From the NCBI RefSeq assembly GCF_002933855.1, contig NZ_BFAQ01000055.1:34196-98195 (forward strand): a stretch of DNA of 64,000 nucleotides, written 5' to 3'. Origin of the DNA: Vibrio penaeicida. GTDB lineage: Bacteria > Pseudomonadota > Gammaproteobacteria > Enterobacterales > Vibrionaceae. The position numbers and the translations under genes are program-made. This document shows, in pieces, positions 53,804 to 61,305 of this stretch. Numbering within the stretch: the first letter of the stretch is position 1; every line of letters begins with the position of its first letter. The notes beneath the pieces were generated by a model. It saw only the letters and a list, made by a program, of their open reading frames with translations, searched no databases and was not told the DNA's origin.

Positions 53804-54868
53804 ATGGCGTTAATAAGTCTTAGACAAATGCTCGATCATGCAGCGGAATACAGTTATGGCGTACCTGCATTTAATGTGAATAACATGGAACAAGTCCATG
53901 CCATTATGCGTGCAGCAGCAACCTGTAATGCACCTGTTATTTTGCAAGCGTCTGCCGGTGCTCGGACATATGCAGGTAGTACATTTCTTCGTCACCTGAT
54001 GTTGGCAGCTGTCGAACAGTGGCCACAGATACCTATTGTTGTCCATCAAGATCATGGTGCGTCACCAAGTGTGTGTTTACAAGCGATTCAGAACGGATTT
54101 ACGTCCGTGATGATGGACGGTTCGTTACGAGATGACATGAAAACGCCAGCTAGCTACGAATATAACTGTGAAGTTACCCGACAAGTCGTAGAGATCGCCC
54201 ATGCGGGGGGCGTTTCTGTTGAAGGTGAACTCGGCTGCTTGGGTTCGCTAGAAAGTGGTATGGCGGGAGAGGAGGATGGTTCTGGAGCAGAAGGCAAACT
54301 GGAATGGGAGCAACTGTTAACCGACCCAGAACAGGCGGCCGAATTTGTTTCGATGACCGATGTTGATGCATTGGCGATTGCCATCGGTACCAGTCATGGC
54401 GCGTATAAATTTACTCGAGAGCCGACTGGAGACATTCTCGCGATAGATAGGGTTAAGGCTATCCATGCACGTATTCCTAATACTCATCTTGTCATGCACG
54501 GTTCTTCTTCCGTACCACAGGATTGGCTCGCCATTATTAATGATTTCGGTGGTGACATGGGGCAAGCCTATGGTGTCCCTGTTGAAGAAATTGTTGAAGG
54601 GATAAAGCATGGAGTGAGAAAGGTGAATATTGATACCGACTTACGCATGGCGAGTACGGGGGCGGTTAGAAAGTACTTGTGTTTGAACAGAGAACAGTTT
54701 GATCCACGTAAGTTTCTGCAAGCGGCTACGGATGCAATGCAAGCACTGTGTCTAGAGCGCTACGACGCGTTTGGCTGTACAGGTATGGCTTCGAAGATAA
54801 CACCAATCAGCCTGGAATCAATGGCATCCCGTTACCAATCTGGAGACTTAGCCGCAATCACAAGCTAA
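53804..54868 (+). CDS. cbbA: Fructose/sedoheptulose-bisphosphate aldolase, class II
   Basis: The 354-residue zinc aldolase carries VPAFNVNNMEQVHAI near 20-34, QDHGASP near 83-89 (zinc His), SVEGELGCLG near 137-146, AIAIGTSHGAYKF near 192 (zinc His), and MHGSSSVPQ near 223-231. It makes fructose-1,6- and sedoheptulose-1,7-bisphosphate in the Calvin cycle. It is first in the fba-prk-fbp-rpe operon, with SD AAGGAG. prk starts 12 bases downstream. Confidence 0.93.
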   Translation: MALISLRQMLDHAAEYSYGVPAFNVNNMEQVHAIMRAAATCNAPVILQASAGARTYAGSTFLRHLMLAAVEQWPQIPIVVHQDHGASPSVCLQAIQNGFTSVMMDGSLRDDMKTPASYEYNCEVTRQVVEIAHAGGVSVEGELGCLGSLESGMAGEEDGSGAEGKLEWEQLLTDPEQAAEFVSMTDVDALAIAIGTSHGAYKFTREPTGDILAIDRVKAIHARIPNTHLVMHGSSSVPQDWLAIINDFGGDMGQAYGVPVEEIVEGIKHGVRKVNIDTDLRMASTGAVRKYLCLNREQFDPRKFLQAATDAMQALCLERYDAFGCTGMASKITPISLESMASRYQSGDLAAITS

Positions 54869-54880
54869 GGAGTACTCATT

Positions 54881-55807
54881 ATGTCTATTAAACACCCCAT
54901 TATTGCCGTTACCGGATCTTCTGGTGCCGGAACGTCAACGGTAAAAAATGCTATGGAGCAGATTTTTCGGCGAAACAGCTATAAAGCAGCAATCGTCGAA
55001 GGTGACAGCTATCACCGATACGACCGTACAGAGATGCGATCACGCCTTGATAAGGCTCAGAAAGATGGAAGGAACCTCAGTCACTTTGGTCCAGAAGGTA
55101 ATCTCTTTAAGGATCTTGAAAAAACACTTAAAACCTATGGCGAAACAGGATCAGCGAGATTTCGACATTACGTCCACAATGAAGAGGAAGCACAACAGTT
55201 TAATCATCGGGTTGGCACTTTTACGCCGTGGGAGTCTATTCAGGAAGGTACTGATCTGCTGTTTTACGAAGGTCTGCATGGCGGTGTGGTGACCGAATTT
55301 TGTAACGTTGCTCGTTATGTGGATTTGCTTATTGGTGTTGTCCCGATAGTGAATTTGGAATGGATTCAGAAAATTCACCGTGATACCAGCGTACGTGGGT
55401 ACAGCCGTGAAGCGGTTACTGACGTCATTTTACGTCGTATGCATGACTACGTACATTACATCACACCTCAATTTTCCTGTACTGATATTAATTTTCAACG
55501 CGTACCTATGGTCGATACGTCGAACCCGTTTATTGCACGTGCTATTCCTACATTGGATGAAAGTATGGTCGTGATTCGGTTTCAGGATCCAAAGAAAACG
55601 GGTGTTGACTTCCAATACCTGTTGAACATGATTCACGGCTCGTTTATGTCCCGACGTAATAATATTGTTGTTCCCGGAGGGAAAATGGGGCTCGCTATGG
55701 AGCTTATTATGCAGCCTCTGATTGAAGATTTAGTATTCCATGGTTCAAACCGAGTTAGTGTCGAAACTACTCATGATCGTTTCGCCAAAAATGAAATAAG
55801 AGCATAA
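54881..55807 (+). CDS. cbbP: Phosphoribulokinase (class I, bacterial type)
   Basis: The 308-residue enzyme phosphorylates ribulose-5-phosphate to ribulose-1,5-bisphosphate. The P-loop is GSSGAGTSTVK near 12-22. EGDSYHRYDR near 40-49 and FGPEGNLFKDLEKTL near 68-82 form the substrate site, and EGLHGGV holds the Walker B region. The size is that of octameric NADH-activated PRKs from purple and chemolithotrophic bacteria rather than the plant type. With RubisCO it is diagnostic of an operating Calvin cycle. fbp follows 10 bases later. Confidence 0.95.
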   Translation: MSIKHPIIAVTGSSGAGTSTVKNAMEQIFRRNSYKAAIVEGDSYHRYDRTEMRSRLDKAQKDGRNLSHFGPEGNLFKDLEKTLKTYGETGSARFRHYVHNEEEAQQFNHRVGTFTPWESIQEGTDLLFYEGLHGGVVTEFCNVARYVDLLIGVVPIVNLEWIQKIHRDTSVRGYSREAVTDVILRRMHDYVHYITPQFSCTDINFQRVPMVDTSNPFIARAIPTLDESMVVIRFQDPKKTGVDFQYLLNMIHGSFMSRRNNIVVPGGKMGLAMELIMQPLIEDLVFHGSNRVSVETTHDRFAKNEIRA

Positions 55808-55817
55808 GGAGGTTGTG

Positions 55818-56864
55818 ATGAGAAAAGGAATTACGTTTACTCGATTTATCATGGAAGAGCAGCGCCGCATTCCGGAGTCCACTGGTGAGTTTACATTGCT
55901 CCTAAACGCCATTATCACTGCCTGCAAAGAGATAGCAGACGACGTTAACCGTGGTCAGCTTATTGATGTGTTAGGCAGTACAGAAAGTGAAAACATCCAA
56001 GGGGAAACACAGAAGAAATTGGATGTAATCACTAACGAGATCTTACTGCGATCACTTGAGTGGTCTGGTCATCTTGCGGGGATGGCGTCTGAAGAGATGG
56101 AAGATGTTTATCAGATCCCGAAGCGATACCCAAAAGGAAAGTATTTGTTGGTATTTGATCCGCTAGACGGTTCATCAAATACCGATGTCAATGTCTCGAT
56201 CGGGACGATTTTCTCTATCTTACGTTGCCCTGAAGGCGTGAGTGAACCAACGGAACAGGATTTCCTACAATCCGGAGTACGTCAGGTTTGTGCAGGTTAT
56301 GTGCTTTATGGACCGTCGACAACACTGGTTCTTACAGCAGGGCATGGCGTGAATGGATTTACGCTCGATCATGATATTGGAGAGTTCATTCTTACTCACC
56401 CAGCAATGACCATCGCCCCAAAAACAAGCGAATTTGCCGTCAATGTTTCTAACCATCGTTATTGGGACAATGTCATTCGCCGCTATATCGATGAACTGAT
56501 TAAAGGCGAGGACGGACCAAGGGGACGCAACTTCAATACCCGCTGGATCGCATCAATGGTGGCAGAGGTTCATCGCATTCTGATGCGAGGAGGTATCTAC
56601 CTCTATCCCGCAGACAGTCGAGAAAATATAAAAAATGGTCGTTTGAGGCTGTTGTACGAAGCAAATCCGATGAGCTTTATTATTGAGCAGGCTGGTGGAG
56701 CGGCGACAACCGGCCACAAGCGCTTGCTTTCCGTTGTTCCTGAGTCACTACACCAGCGTGTACCGGTGATTCTTGGTGCCAAAGAAGAAGTTGAACGATT
56801 GACGCGCTATTACAAAGAAACGGATGACTCAAACCAATTGAATTTGAAAAAGCAAACAAGTTGA
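55818..56864 (+). CDS. cbbF: Fructose-1,6-bisphosphatase class I
   Basis: The 348-residue enzyme has FDPLDGSSNTDVNVSIGTIF near 113-132 as the metal-binding core, with EEM near 94 and EANPMSFIIEQAGG near 279-292 as a C-terminal metal/substrate segment. It dephosphorylates FBP; some class I Calvin-cycle enzymes also act on SBP, but that cannot be told here. ATG 55818 is preferred over GTG 55815 for its spacing from AAGGAGG. The 3' end and stop are part of a 23/24-bp tandem duplication. Confidence 0.92.
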   Translation: MRKGITFTRFIMEEQRRIPESTGEFTLLLNAIITACKEIADDVNRGQLIDVLGSTESENIQGETQKKLDVITNEILLRSLEWSGHLAGMASEEMEDVYQIPKRYPKGKYLLVFDPLDGSSNTDVNVSIGTIFSILRCPEGVSEPTEQDFLQSGVRQVCAGYVLYGPSTTLVLTAGHGVNGFTLDHDIGEFILTHPAMTIAPKTSEFAVNVSNHRYWDNVIRRYIDELIKGEDGPRGRNFNTRWIASMVAEVHRILMRGGIYLYPADSRENIKNGRLRLLYEANPMSFIIEQAGGAATTGHKRLLSVVPESLHQRVPVILGAKEEVERLTRYYKETDDSNQLNLKKQTS

Positions 56865-56884
56865 ACCTGAAAGATCAAACAAAG
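56838..56884 (+). repeat. 23/24-bp tandem duplication at the 3' end of the fructose bisphosphatase gene
   Basis: The unit at 56838-56860 (TTGAATTTGAAAAAGCAAAC..) codes for the last residues LNLKKQTS. It is followed at 56861-56884 by a diverged copy beginning TTGAACCTGAAAGATCAAAC. The stop TGA lies at the start of the second unit, so the second copy is untranslated. Confidence 0.75.
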
Positions 56885-56897
56885 TAGGAAGAGAACA

Positions 56898-57590
56898 ATG
56901 AAACCATGGATAGCCCCTTCGATTTTAGCCGCCGATTTTGCTTGCTTAGGTAAAGAAGTCGAAAAAGTGATTGATGCTGGCGCTGATCTAATCCACTTCG
57001 ATGTTATGGACAACCATTTTGTGCCGAATTTGACTTTTGGTCCGGATGTTTGCGGTGCCTTGCACCAGCATTTACGCAAACGTGATATCGCCGCACCGTT
57101 AGACGTTCATCTTATGGTTGAACCTGTTGATCAATTGGTCGAGAGCTTTGCAAAAGTGGGCGCAGAATGGATTACCGTCCACCAAGAAGCGTGTCCGCAC
57201 CTCGATCGTACACTGCAACTCATTCATAGCTGTGGCTGTAAAGCCGGTGTTGCACTTAACCCTGCAACTTCGCCTGAAACGATCAAATATGTGATGGACA
57301 AAATTGACCTCGTTTTGGTTATGTCGGTCAACCCTGGATTCGGGGGACAAGTGTTTATTGACTCGGCATTCGACAAAATAGCGCAAGTCAAAAAAATGAT
57401 TGAAGCATCGGGTCGTGGAATCCGCTTGCAGGTTGATGGAGGAGTTAACCTAGATAATGTTGCGCAACTGGCAGAAGCAGGTGCAGATTGCTTTGTTGCT
57501 GGTTCCGCTATTTTCCGAACTCCAGATTACAAGGAAACATTTGCAGCGTTTCATGAAGCACTCGAATTAGCCTCCCAAAAGACTGAGTGA
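56898..57590 (+). CDS. cbbE: Ribulose-5-phosphate 3-epimerase
   Basis: The 230-residue TIM-barrel enzyme has IAPSILAADFACLGKEVE near 4-21, HFDVMDNHFVPNLTFGP near 34-50, DVHLMVEPVD near 67, VLVMSVNPGFGGQVFI near 137-152 and VDGGVNLDNV near 177. It converts xylulose-5-phosphate into ribulose-5-phosphate for PRK. It is last of the operon; a 496-base gap separates it from hoxF. A terminator-like hairpin ATTAGGCG..CGCCTAAT lies at 57619-57646. Confidence 0.93.
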   Translation: MKPWIAPSILAADFACLGKEVEKVIDAGADLIHFDVMDNHFVPNLTFGPDVCGALHQHLRKRDIAAPLDVHLMVEPVDQLVESFAKVGAEWITVHQEACPHLDRTLQLIHSCGCKAGVALNPATSPETIKYVMDKIDLVLVMSVNPGFGGQVFIDSAFDKIAQVKKMIEASGRGIRLQVDGGVNLDNVAQLAEAGADCFVAGSAIFRTPDYKETFAAFHEALELASQKTE

Positions 57591-58086
57591 TTTTGGAACC
57601 ATGAAGGAAAAAGTATCCATTAGGCGAAAATTGGATTGCGCCTAATAACTGGAAGTTGAGTAACCAGTCTAAGAAAAAAGTGGAAGGGAATTGAGTATTC
57701 AGCCACTTCTAGGTAACAAGTGTTCACTTTTATCTATCTGAAAAAAAGAACAATTAACATTTATTTAACTAATGGCTTGCCCTTTGCATAACCCCATAAC
57801 CTAAGGGAAAAACACGAAAGTGACACTCGTTTCAGCGAGTGGGGTTATCAAGGATGGAATTAAGCACAGCGCACGCTTGCGTCGTTGTCTTTTATTCGAG
57901 AAACATTTTTGTCGAGAAACACGTTTTTAGCTTTCCTCTAGCCATACAGTTTTTTCCTCTAGTCATACTGATTGAGTCTCATCAGATTCTCGAATTAGTA
58001 ACAGCAAATAAAAATTAAATAATTGAATTACTGGGAAGTGGCTTGGATGAGCTGGTAGCCGGCAATACGTGACAAGGAGTGCACAT
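57591..58086 (+). promoter_or_regulatory. Control region between rpe and hoxF
   Basis: This gap holds the hairpin ATTAGGCG (57619-57626) / CGCCTAAT (57639-57646), which lacks a T run and could be an operon end or an activator site. It also holds a second dyad AAGTGG..CCACTT (near 57675-57709), the sigma-54 element listed next, and a hairpin ACTCG-TTTCAG-CGAGT (near 57826-57841) in the long hox leader. There is no ORF of note. Confidence 0.5.
57773..57788 (+). promoter_or_regulatory. Sigma-54 (-24/-12) promoter of the hox operon
   Basis: TGGCTTG-CCCT-TTGCA matches the RpoN consensus TGGCACG-N4-TTGCA with all essential GG and GC bases and exact spacing. It lies about 300 bases upstream of the hoxF ATG, giving a leader of about 290 nt. 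Sigma-54 control through an NtrC-type activator (HoxA) is established for Cupriavidus hydrogenase operons. The dyads upstream may be activator sites. Confidence 0.75.
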
Positions 58087-59928
58087 ATGAGCAATGACGT
58101 ATCTTCAATTTTAAACCATTATCAACATCGCCGAGAAAGGCTAATTGATATGCTATGGCAAGTTCAAAACCAAGACGGATTTATCTCCCCGTCAGCAGCA
58201 GAAGAGTTAGCTACTGGTCTAAACCTGTCTTTTCTGGATGTACAGGAAACACTGTCGTTTTACCACTTTTTCCATGACAGACCATCTGGTGAGCACAAAA
58301 TCTATCTTGCCGATACCGTGATCGCACGTATGAATGGCTACGAAGCGGTTCGAGAAGCGCTGGAAGAGGTGGTTGGGTGCCAGTTTGGAGCGGTTTCAGC
58401 AGATGGTCGTTTTGGACTCTTCGATACCCACTGTATTGGATTATCTGATCAAGAGCCCGCGATGCTGGTTGATGGCGTTCCCTTTACAAACCTTGATCCC
58501 GAAAAAGTCCGATCCGTTATCACAGCCTTGCAAAACGGCACTACAGCGCAAGCTTTAGCAAATCCGCAACAGTTACCGGACGATACGATTGAATATATTG
58601 AAGCCCTAGCGGGGAGTCAGATCCATCAATCGGGTCCGATTTTCTTTCAAGATGATTTTGATATAAAAGCTGTTGTGACTGATATTCTCGCTAAGCGTCC
58701 TGAGGAAGTGGTTTACTCCACCAGTGCCTCAAAGCTACGTGGTCGTGGTGGTGCCGGTTTCTCTGCAGGATTGAAATGGCAGCTTTGTCGTGACGCACCA
58801 GGGAAGGAAAAATACCTGATTTGTAATGCGGATGAAGGGGAGCCAGGTACTTATAAAGACCGAGTGATTTTGACAAAAAGTCCGGAACAAGTGCTTGCAG
58901 GTATGATTGTAGCGGCGTATGCCATTGGCGCTAAAGAGGGGATACTTTATCTTCGTTCAGAGTACACCTATCTCGTGCCATACCTTGAGAAAAAATTGAG
59001 CGTTTTGAGAAGCCAGAATTTATTGGGTGATCAAATACAGGGTAGAACGGACTTCAGTTTTGACATTCGTATCCAATTGGGGGCTGGAGCCTACATATGT
59101 GGCGACGAGTCTGCGCTCATTGAATCTTGTGAGGGAAAGCGAGGAACACCTCGAGTTAAACCACCTTTTCCAGTTCAGCAAGGGTATCTCGGTCAACCCA
59201 CCGCAGTAAATAATGTAGAAACGTTTGCCACCGTTGCAAGCATTATGCAAAAAGGGGCGAAGTGGTATGAGGCGATGGGAACAAACTCCTCTGCGGGCAC
59301 TCGATTAATCAGTGTGGCTGGAGATGTAGAGAAACCGGGTATTTATGAAATCGAATGGGGTTCGACGCTCTCTGACGTATTGTTACTAGTCGGTGCACAG
59401 AATGCCCGCGCGGTACAAGTCAGTGGTCCTTCCGGTGAATGTGTTTCCGTGTCTAAAGGTGCGCAAAGAACGTTTGACTACAACGATTTATCCTGTAATG
59501 GCTCGATGATGGTGTTCAATCACCAGCGGGATCTGTTAACCATCGTACGTGAGTTTATCCACTTCTTTGTGGAAGAGTCATGTGGGATTTGCGTTCCTTG
59601 CCGTGCTGGTAATGTGGCGCTTTACGACAAACTTAATTTAGTCATTGCAGGTCACGCCGTTGAGGAGGATCTAGATGAAATTATTGCTTGGTCGAACATC
59701 ATACACAGTACAAGCCGTTGTGGTCTGGGGACGACATCTCCTAAACCCATTCTGACAACCCTGAACCAGTTTCCGGAAATCTACCAAGAAAAGCTCACTC
59801 AGCAGCAAGGTCCTTTATTGGCGTCCTTTGATCTCAATGAAGCGATGGAAGGATATGCGGTGGCATCTGACATCCTGATGCCGAAGACAAGGAAAGGCAC
59901 TGTGGAAGCACCGGAGGCAGTCAAATGA
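58087..59928 (+). CDS. hoxF: NAD-reducing hydrogenase diaphorase subunit HoxF
   Basis: The 613-residue protein fuses a NuoE-like domain (1-150) and a NuoF-like domain (190-570). FMN/NADH sites are RGRGGAGFSAGLKWQ near 219 and CGDESALIESCEGKRGTPR near 338. The [4Fe-4S] Cys are in ESCGICVPCRAG and SRCGLGTTSPKP near 500-550. The N-terminal NuoE-like region keeps only one of four Fe-S cysteines (in DTHCIGLSD), so that cluster is probably absent, as reported for Cupriavidus SH. ATG 58087 follows AAGGAG by seven bases; a start at 58069 lies within that site. It overlaps hoxU by four bases. Confidence 0.93.
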   Translation: MSNDVSSILNHYQHRRERLIDMLWQVQNQDGFISPSAAEELATGLNLSFLDVQETLSFYHFFHDRPSGEHKIYLADTVIARMNGYEAVREALEEVVGCQFGAVSADGRFGLFDTHCIGLSDQEPAMLVDGVPFTNLDPEKVRSVITALQNGTTAQALANPQQLPDDTIEYIEALAGSQIHQSGPIFFQDDFDIKAVVTDILAKRPEEVVYSTSASKLRGRGGAGFSAGLKWQLCRDAPGKEKYLICNADEGEPGTYKDRVILTKSPEQVLAGMIVAAYAIGAKEGILYLRSEYTYLVPYLEKKLSVLRSQNLLGDQIQGRTDFSFDIRIQLGAGAYICGDESALIESCEGKRGTPRVKPPFPVQQGYLGQPTAVNNVETFATVASIMQKGAKWYEAMGTNSSAGTRLISVAGDVEKPGIYEIEWGSTLSDVLLLVGAQNARAVQVSGPSGECVSVSKGAQRTFDYNDLSCNGSMMVFNHQRDLLTIVREFIHFFVEESCGICVPCRAGNVALYDKLNLVIAGHAVEEDLDEIIAWSNIIHSTSRCGLGTTSPKPILTTLNQFPEIYQEKLTQQQGPLLASFDLNEAMEGYAVASDILMPKTRKGTVEAPEAVK

Positions 59929-60629
59929 CAATTAAACTCACAATTGATGGAAAGACCGTAACCGCGGAAGAAGGTCAGGGGTTGATTGATGTCGCCAATG
60001 ACGCAGGAGTATACATCCCATCATTATGCTACCAACGAGGAAAACCTTGTTTGGGAACGTGTAGGGTCTGTACTTGTAAGGTGAATGGTAATGCCGTCGC
60101 TTCATGTACGGTACCGGTTCAAGATGGGATGGTTGTGGAAGTGGAAGAACCTGAAGTTCAAGATATGCGTAAGGCATTGATTGAATTATTGTTTGTAGAA
60201 GGTAAACACAATTGCCCAAGTTGTGAAAAGAGTGGTAGGTGTGATCTTCAGGCTGTCGGTTACGAAGTCGGCATGATGGTGTCTCGTTTTCCATATCGTT
60301 TTCCCATCACCGAAAATGATTTCCGCGCCGATAACATTTGGTTAGAGCGTGATCGTTGTATTTTTTGCCAGCGCTGTGTGGAGTTTATTCGTGATGAAGA
60401 TACTGGGCAGAAAATTTTCAACATCAGTCATCGAGGAGCAAAATCTCGGATAGAGATAGACGTTGAATTGGCGAACAAAATGAGCGAAGAGCAGACGAAA
60501 TCCGCGATGGATATCTGCCCAGTAGGCTGCATCCTCAAAAAGGCGGTGGGGTTCGATGCTCCGATAGGTAAACGGAAATTCGAGATCGAAACCGTTCGTG
60601 AACGCGCTTTAAGAGGAGAACACAAATGA
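59925..60629 (+). CDS. hoxU: NAD-reducing hydrogenase Fe-S subunit HoxU
   Basis: The 234-residue NuoG-like protein relays electrons between hydrogenase and diaphorase. An N-terminal [2Fe-2S] ferredoxin domain has Cys in SLCYQRGKPCLGTCRVC near 34-50. A His-Cys3 [4Fe-4S] motif follows (HNCPSCEKSGRCDLQ near 95-109). Further [4Fe-4S] Cys are in CIFCQRCVEF near 145-154 and CPVGC near 198. It starts inside the end of hoxF (ATGA) and overlaps hoxY by four bases. Confidence 0.93.
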   Translation: MTIKLTIDGKTVTAEEGQGLIDVANDAGVYIPSLCYQRGKPCLGTCRVCTCKVNGNAVASCTVPVQDGMVVEVEEPEVQDMRKALIELLFVEGKHNCPSCEKSGRCDLQAVGYEVGMMVSRFPYRFPITENDFRADNIWLERDRCIFCQRCVEFIRDEDTGQKIFNISHRGAKSRIEIDVELANKMSEEQTKSAMDICPVGCILKKAVGFDAPIGKRKFEIETVRERALRGEHK

Positions 60630-61252
60630 ATACGAGTAATACCAACGTGATTTACTCTCACGAACTACCTAAGACTCCGCTGGATGCGGAAACGAAGGCA
60701 CTTCGTGAAGAAAAGATTAAAGTGGCCATGATCGGGTTATGCGGTTGTTGGGGCTGTACTCTCTCTTTCCTCGATATGGATGAACGCATCCTCGGTTTAC
60801 TGGGAAAAGTAACGATTACTCGTTCATCCATTACTGATGTGAAGCGTATACCAGAGCGATGTGTGATCGGGTTCGTTGAAGGAGGCGTCGCTAACGAAGA
60901 GAATATCGAAACGCTTGAGCATTTTCGAGAGAACTGCGATGTCCTTATATCTGTCGGTGCTTGCGCTGTATGGGGCGGTGTTCCGGCTATGCGCAATCAA
61001 GTCAGTTTAACCGAATGTTTAGAGGAAGCTTACATCTCTTCAACGACACGTCCACCTGGCTCGGACAATGTCATCCCTCATATTGATGTTCCTCGTATCA
61101 CAACCAAAGTATACCCCGCGCATCAAGTTGTAAAAATGGATTACTTCATACCCGGTTGCCCACCTGATGGGGACGCCATTTTTAAAGTCTTGGATGATTT
61201 CGTGAATGGTCGTGAAATCGACTTACCATCATCGATAAATCGGTATGACTAA
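60626..61252 (+). CDS. hoxY: NAD-reducing hydrogenase small subunit HoxY
   Basis: The 208-residue [NiFe]-hydrogenase small subunit of group 3d has Cys motifs for one proximal [4Fe-4S] cluster: GLCGCWGCTLSFLDMDE near 37-53, SVGACAVWGGVPA near 111-123 and FIPGCPPDGDAI near 175-186. It pairs with HoxH. There is no signal peptide, so the enzyme is cytoplasmic. The last codons and stop start a 17-bp tandem repeat. Confidence 0.93.
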   Translation: MNTSNTNVIYSHELPKTPLDAETKALREEKIKVAMIGLCGCWGCTLSFLDMDERILGLLGKVTITRSSITDVKRIPERCVIGFVEGGVANEENIETLEHFRENCDVLISVGACAVWGGVPAMRNQVSLTECLEEAYISSTTRPPGSDNVIPHIDVPRITTKVYPAHQVVKMDYFIPGCPPDGDAIFKVLDDFVNGREIDLPSSINRYD

Positions 61253-61290
61253 CACATCGGTATAGCTAACACATCGGTATAGCTAACACA
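61241..61290 (+). repeat. Three 17-bp tandem repeats at the 3' end of hoxY
   Basis: CGGTATGACTAACACAT (61241-61257, with the last two codons and the stop), CGGTATAGCTAACACAT (61258-61274) and CGGTATAGCTAACACA (61275-61290) are consecutive. They form the whole hoxY-hoxH spacer up to the hoxH ribosome-binding region. Confidence 0.9.
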
Positions 61291-61305
61291 ATGGAAGGGA
61301 TTCTC

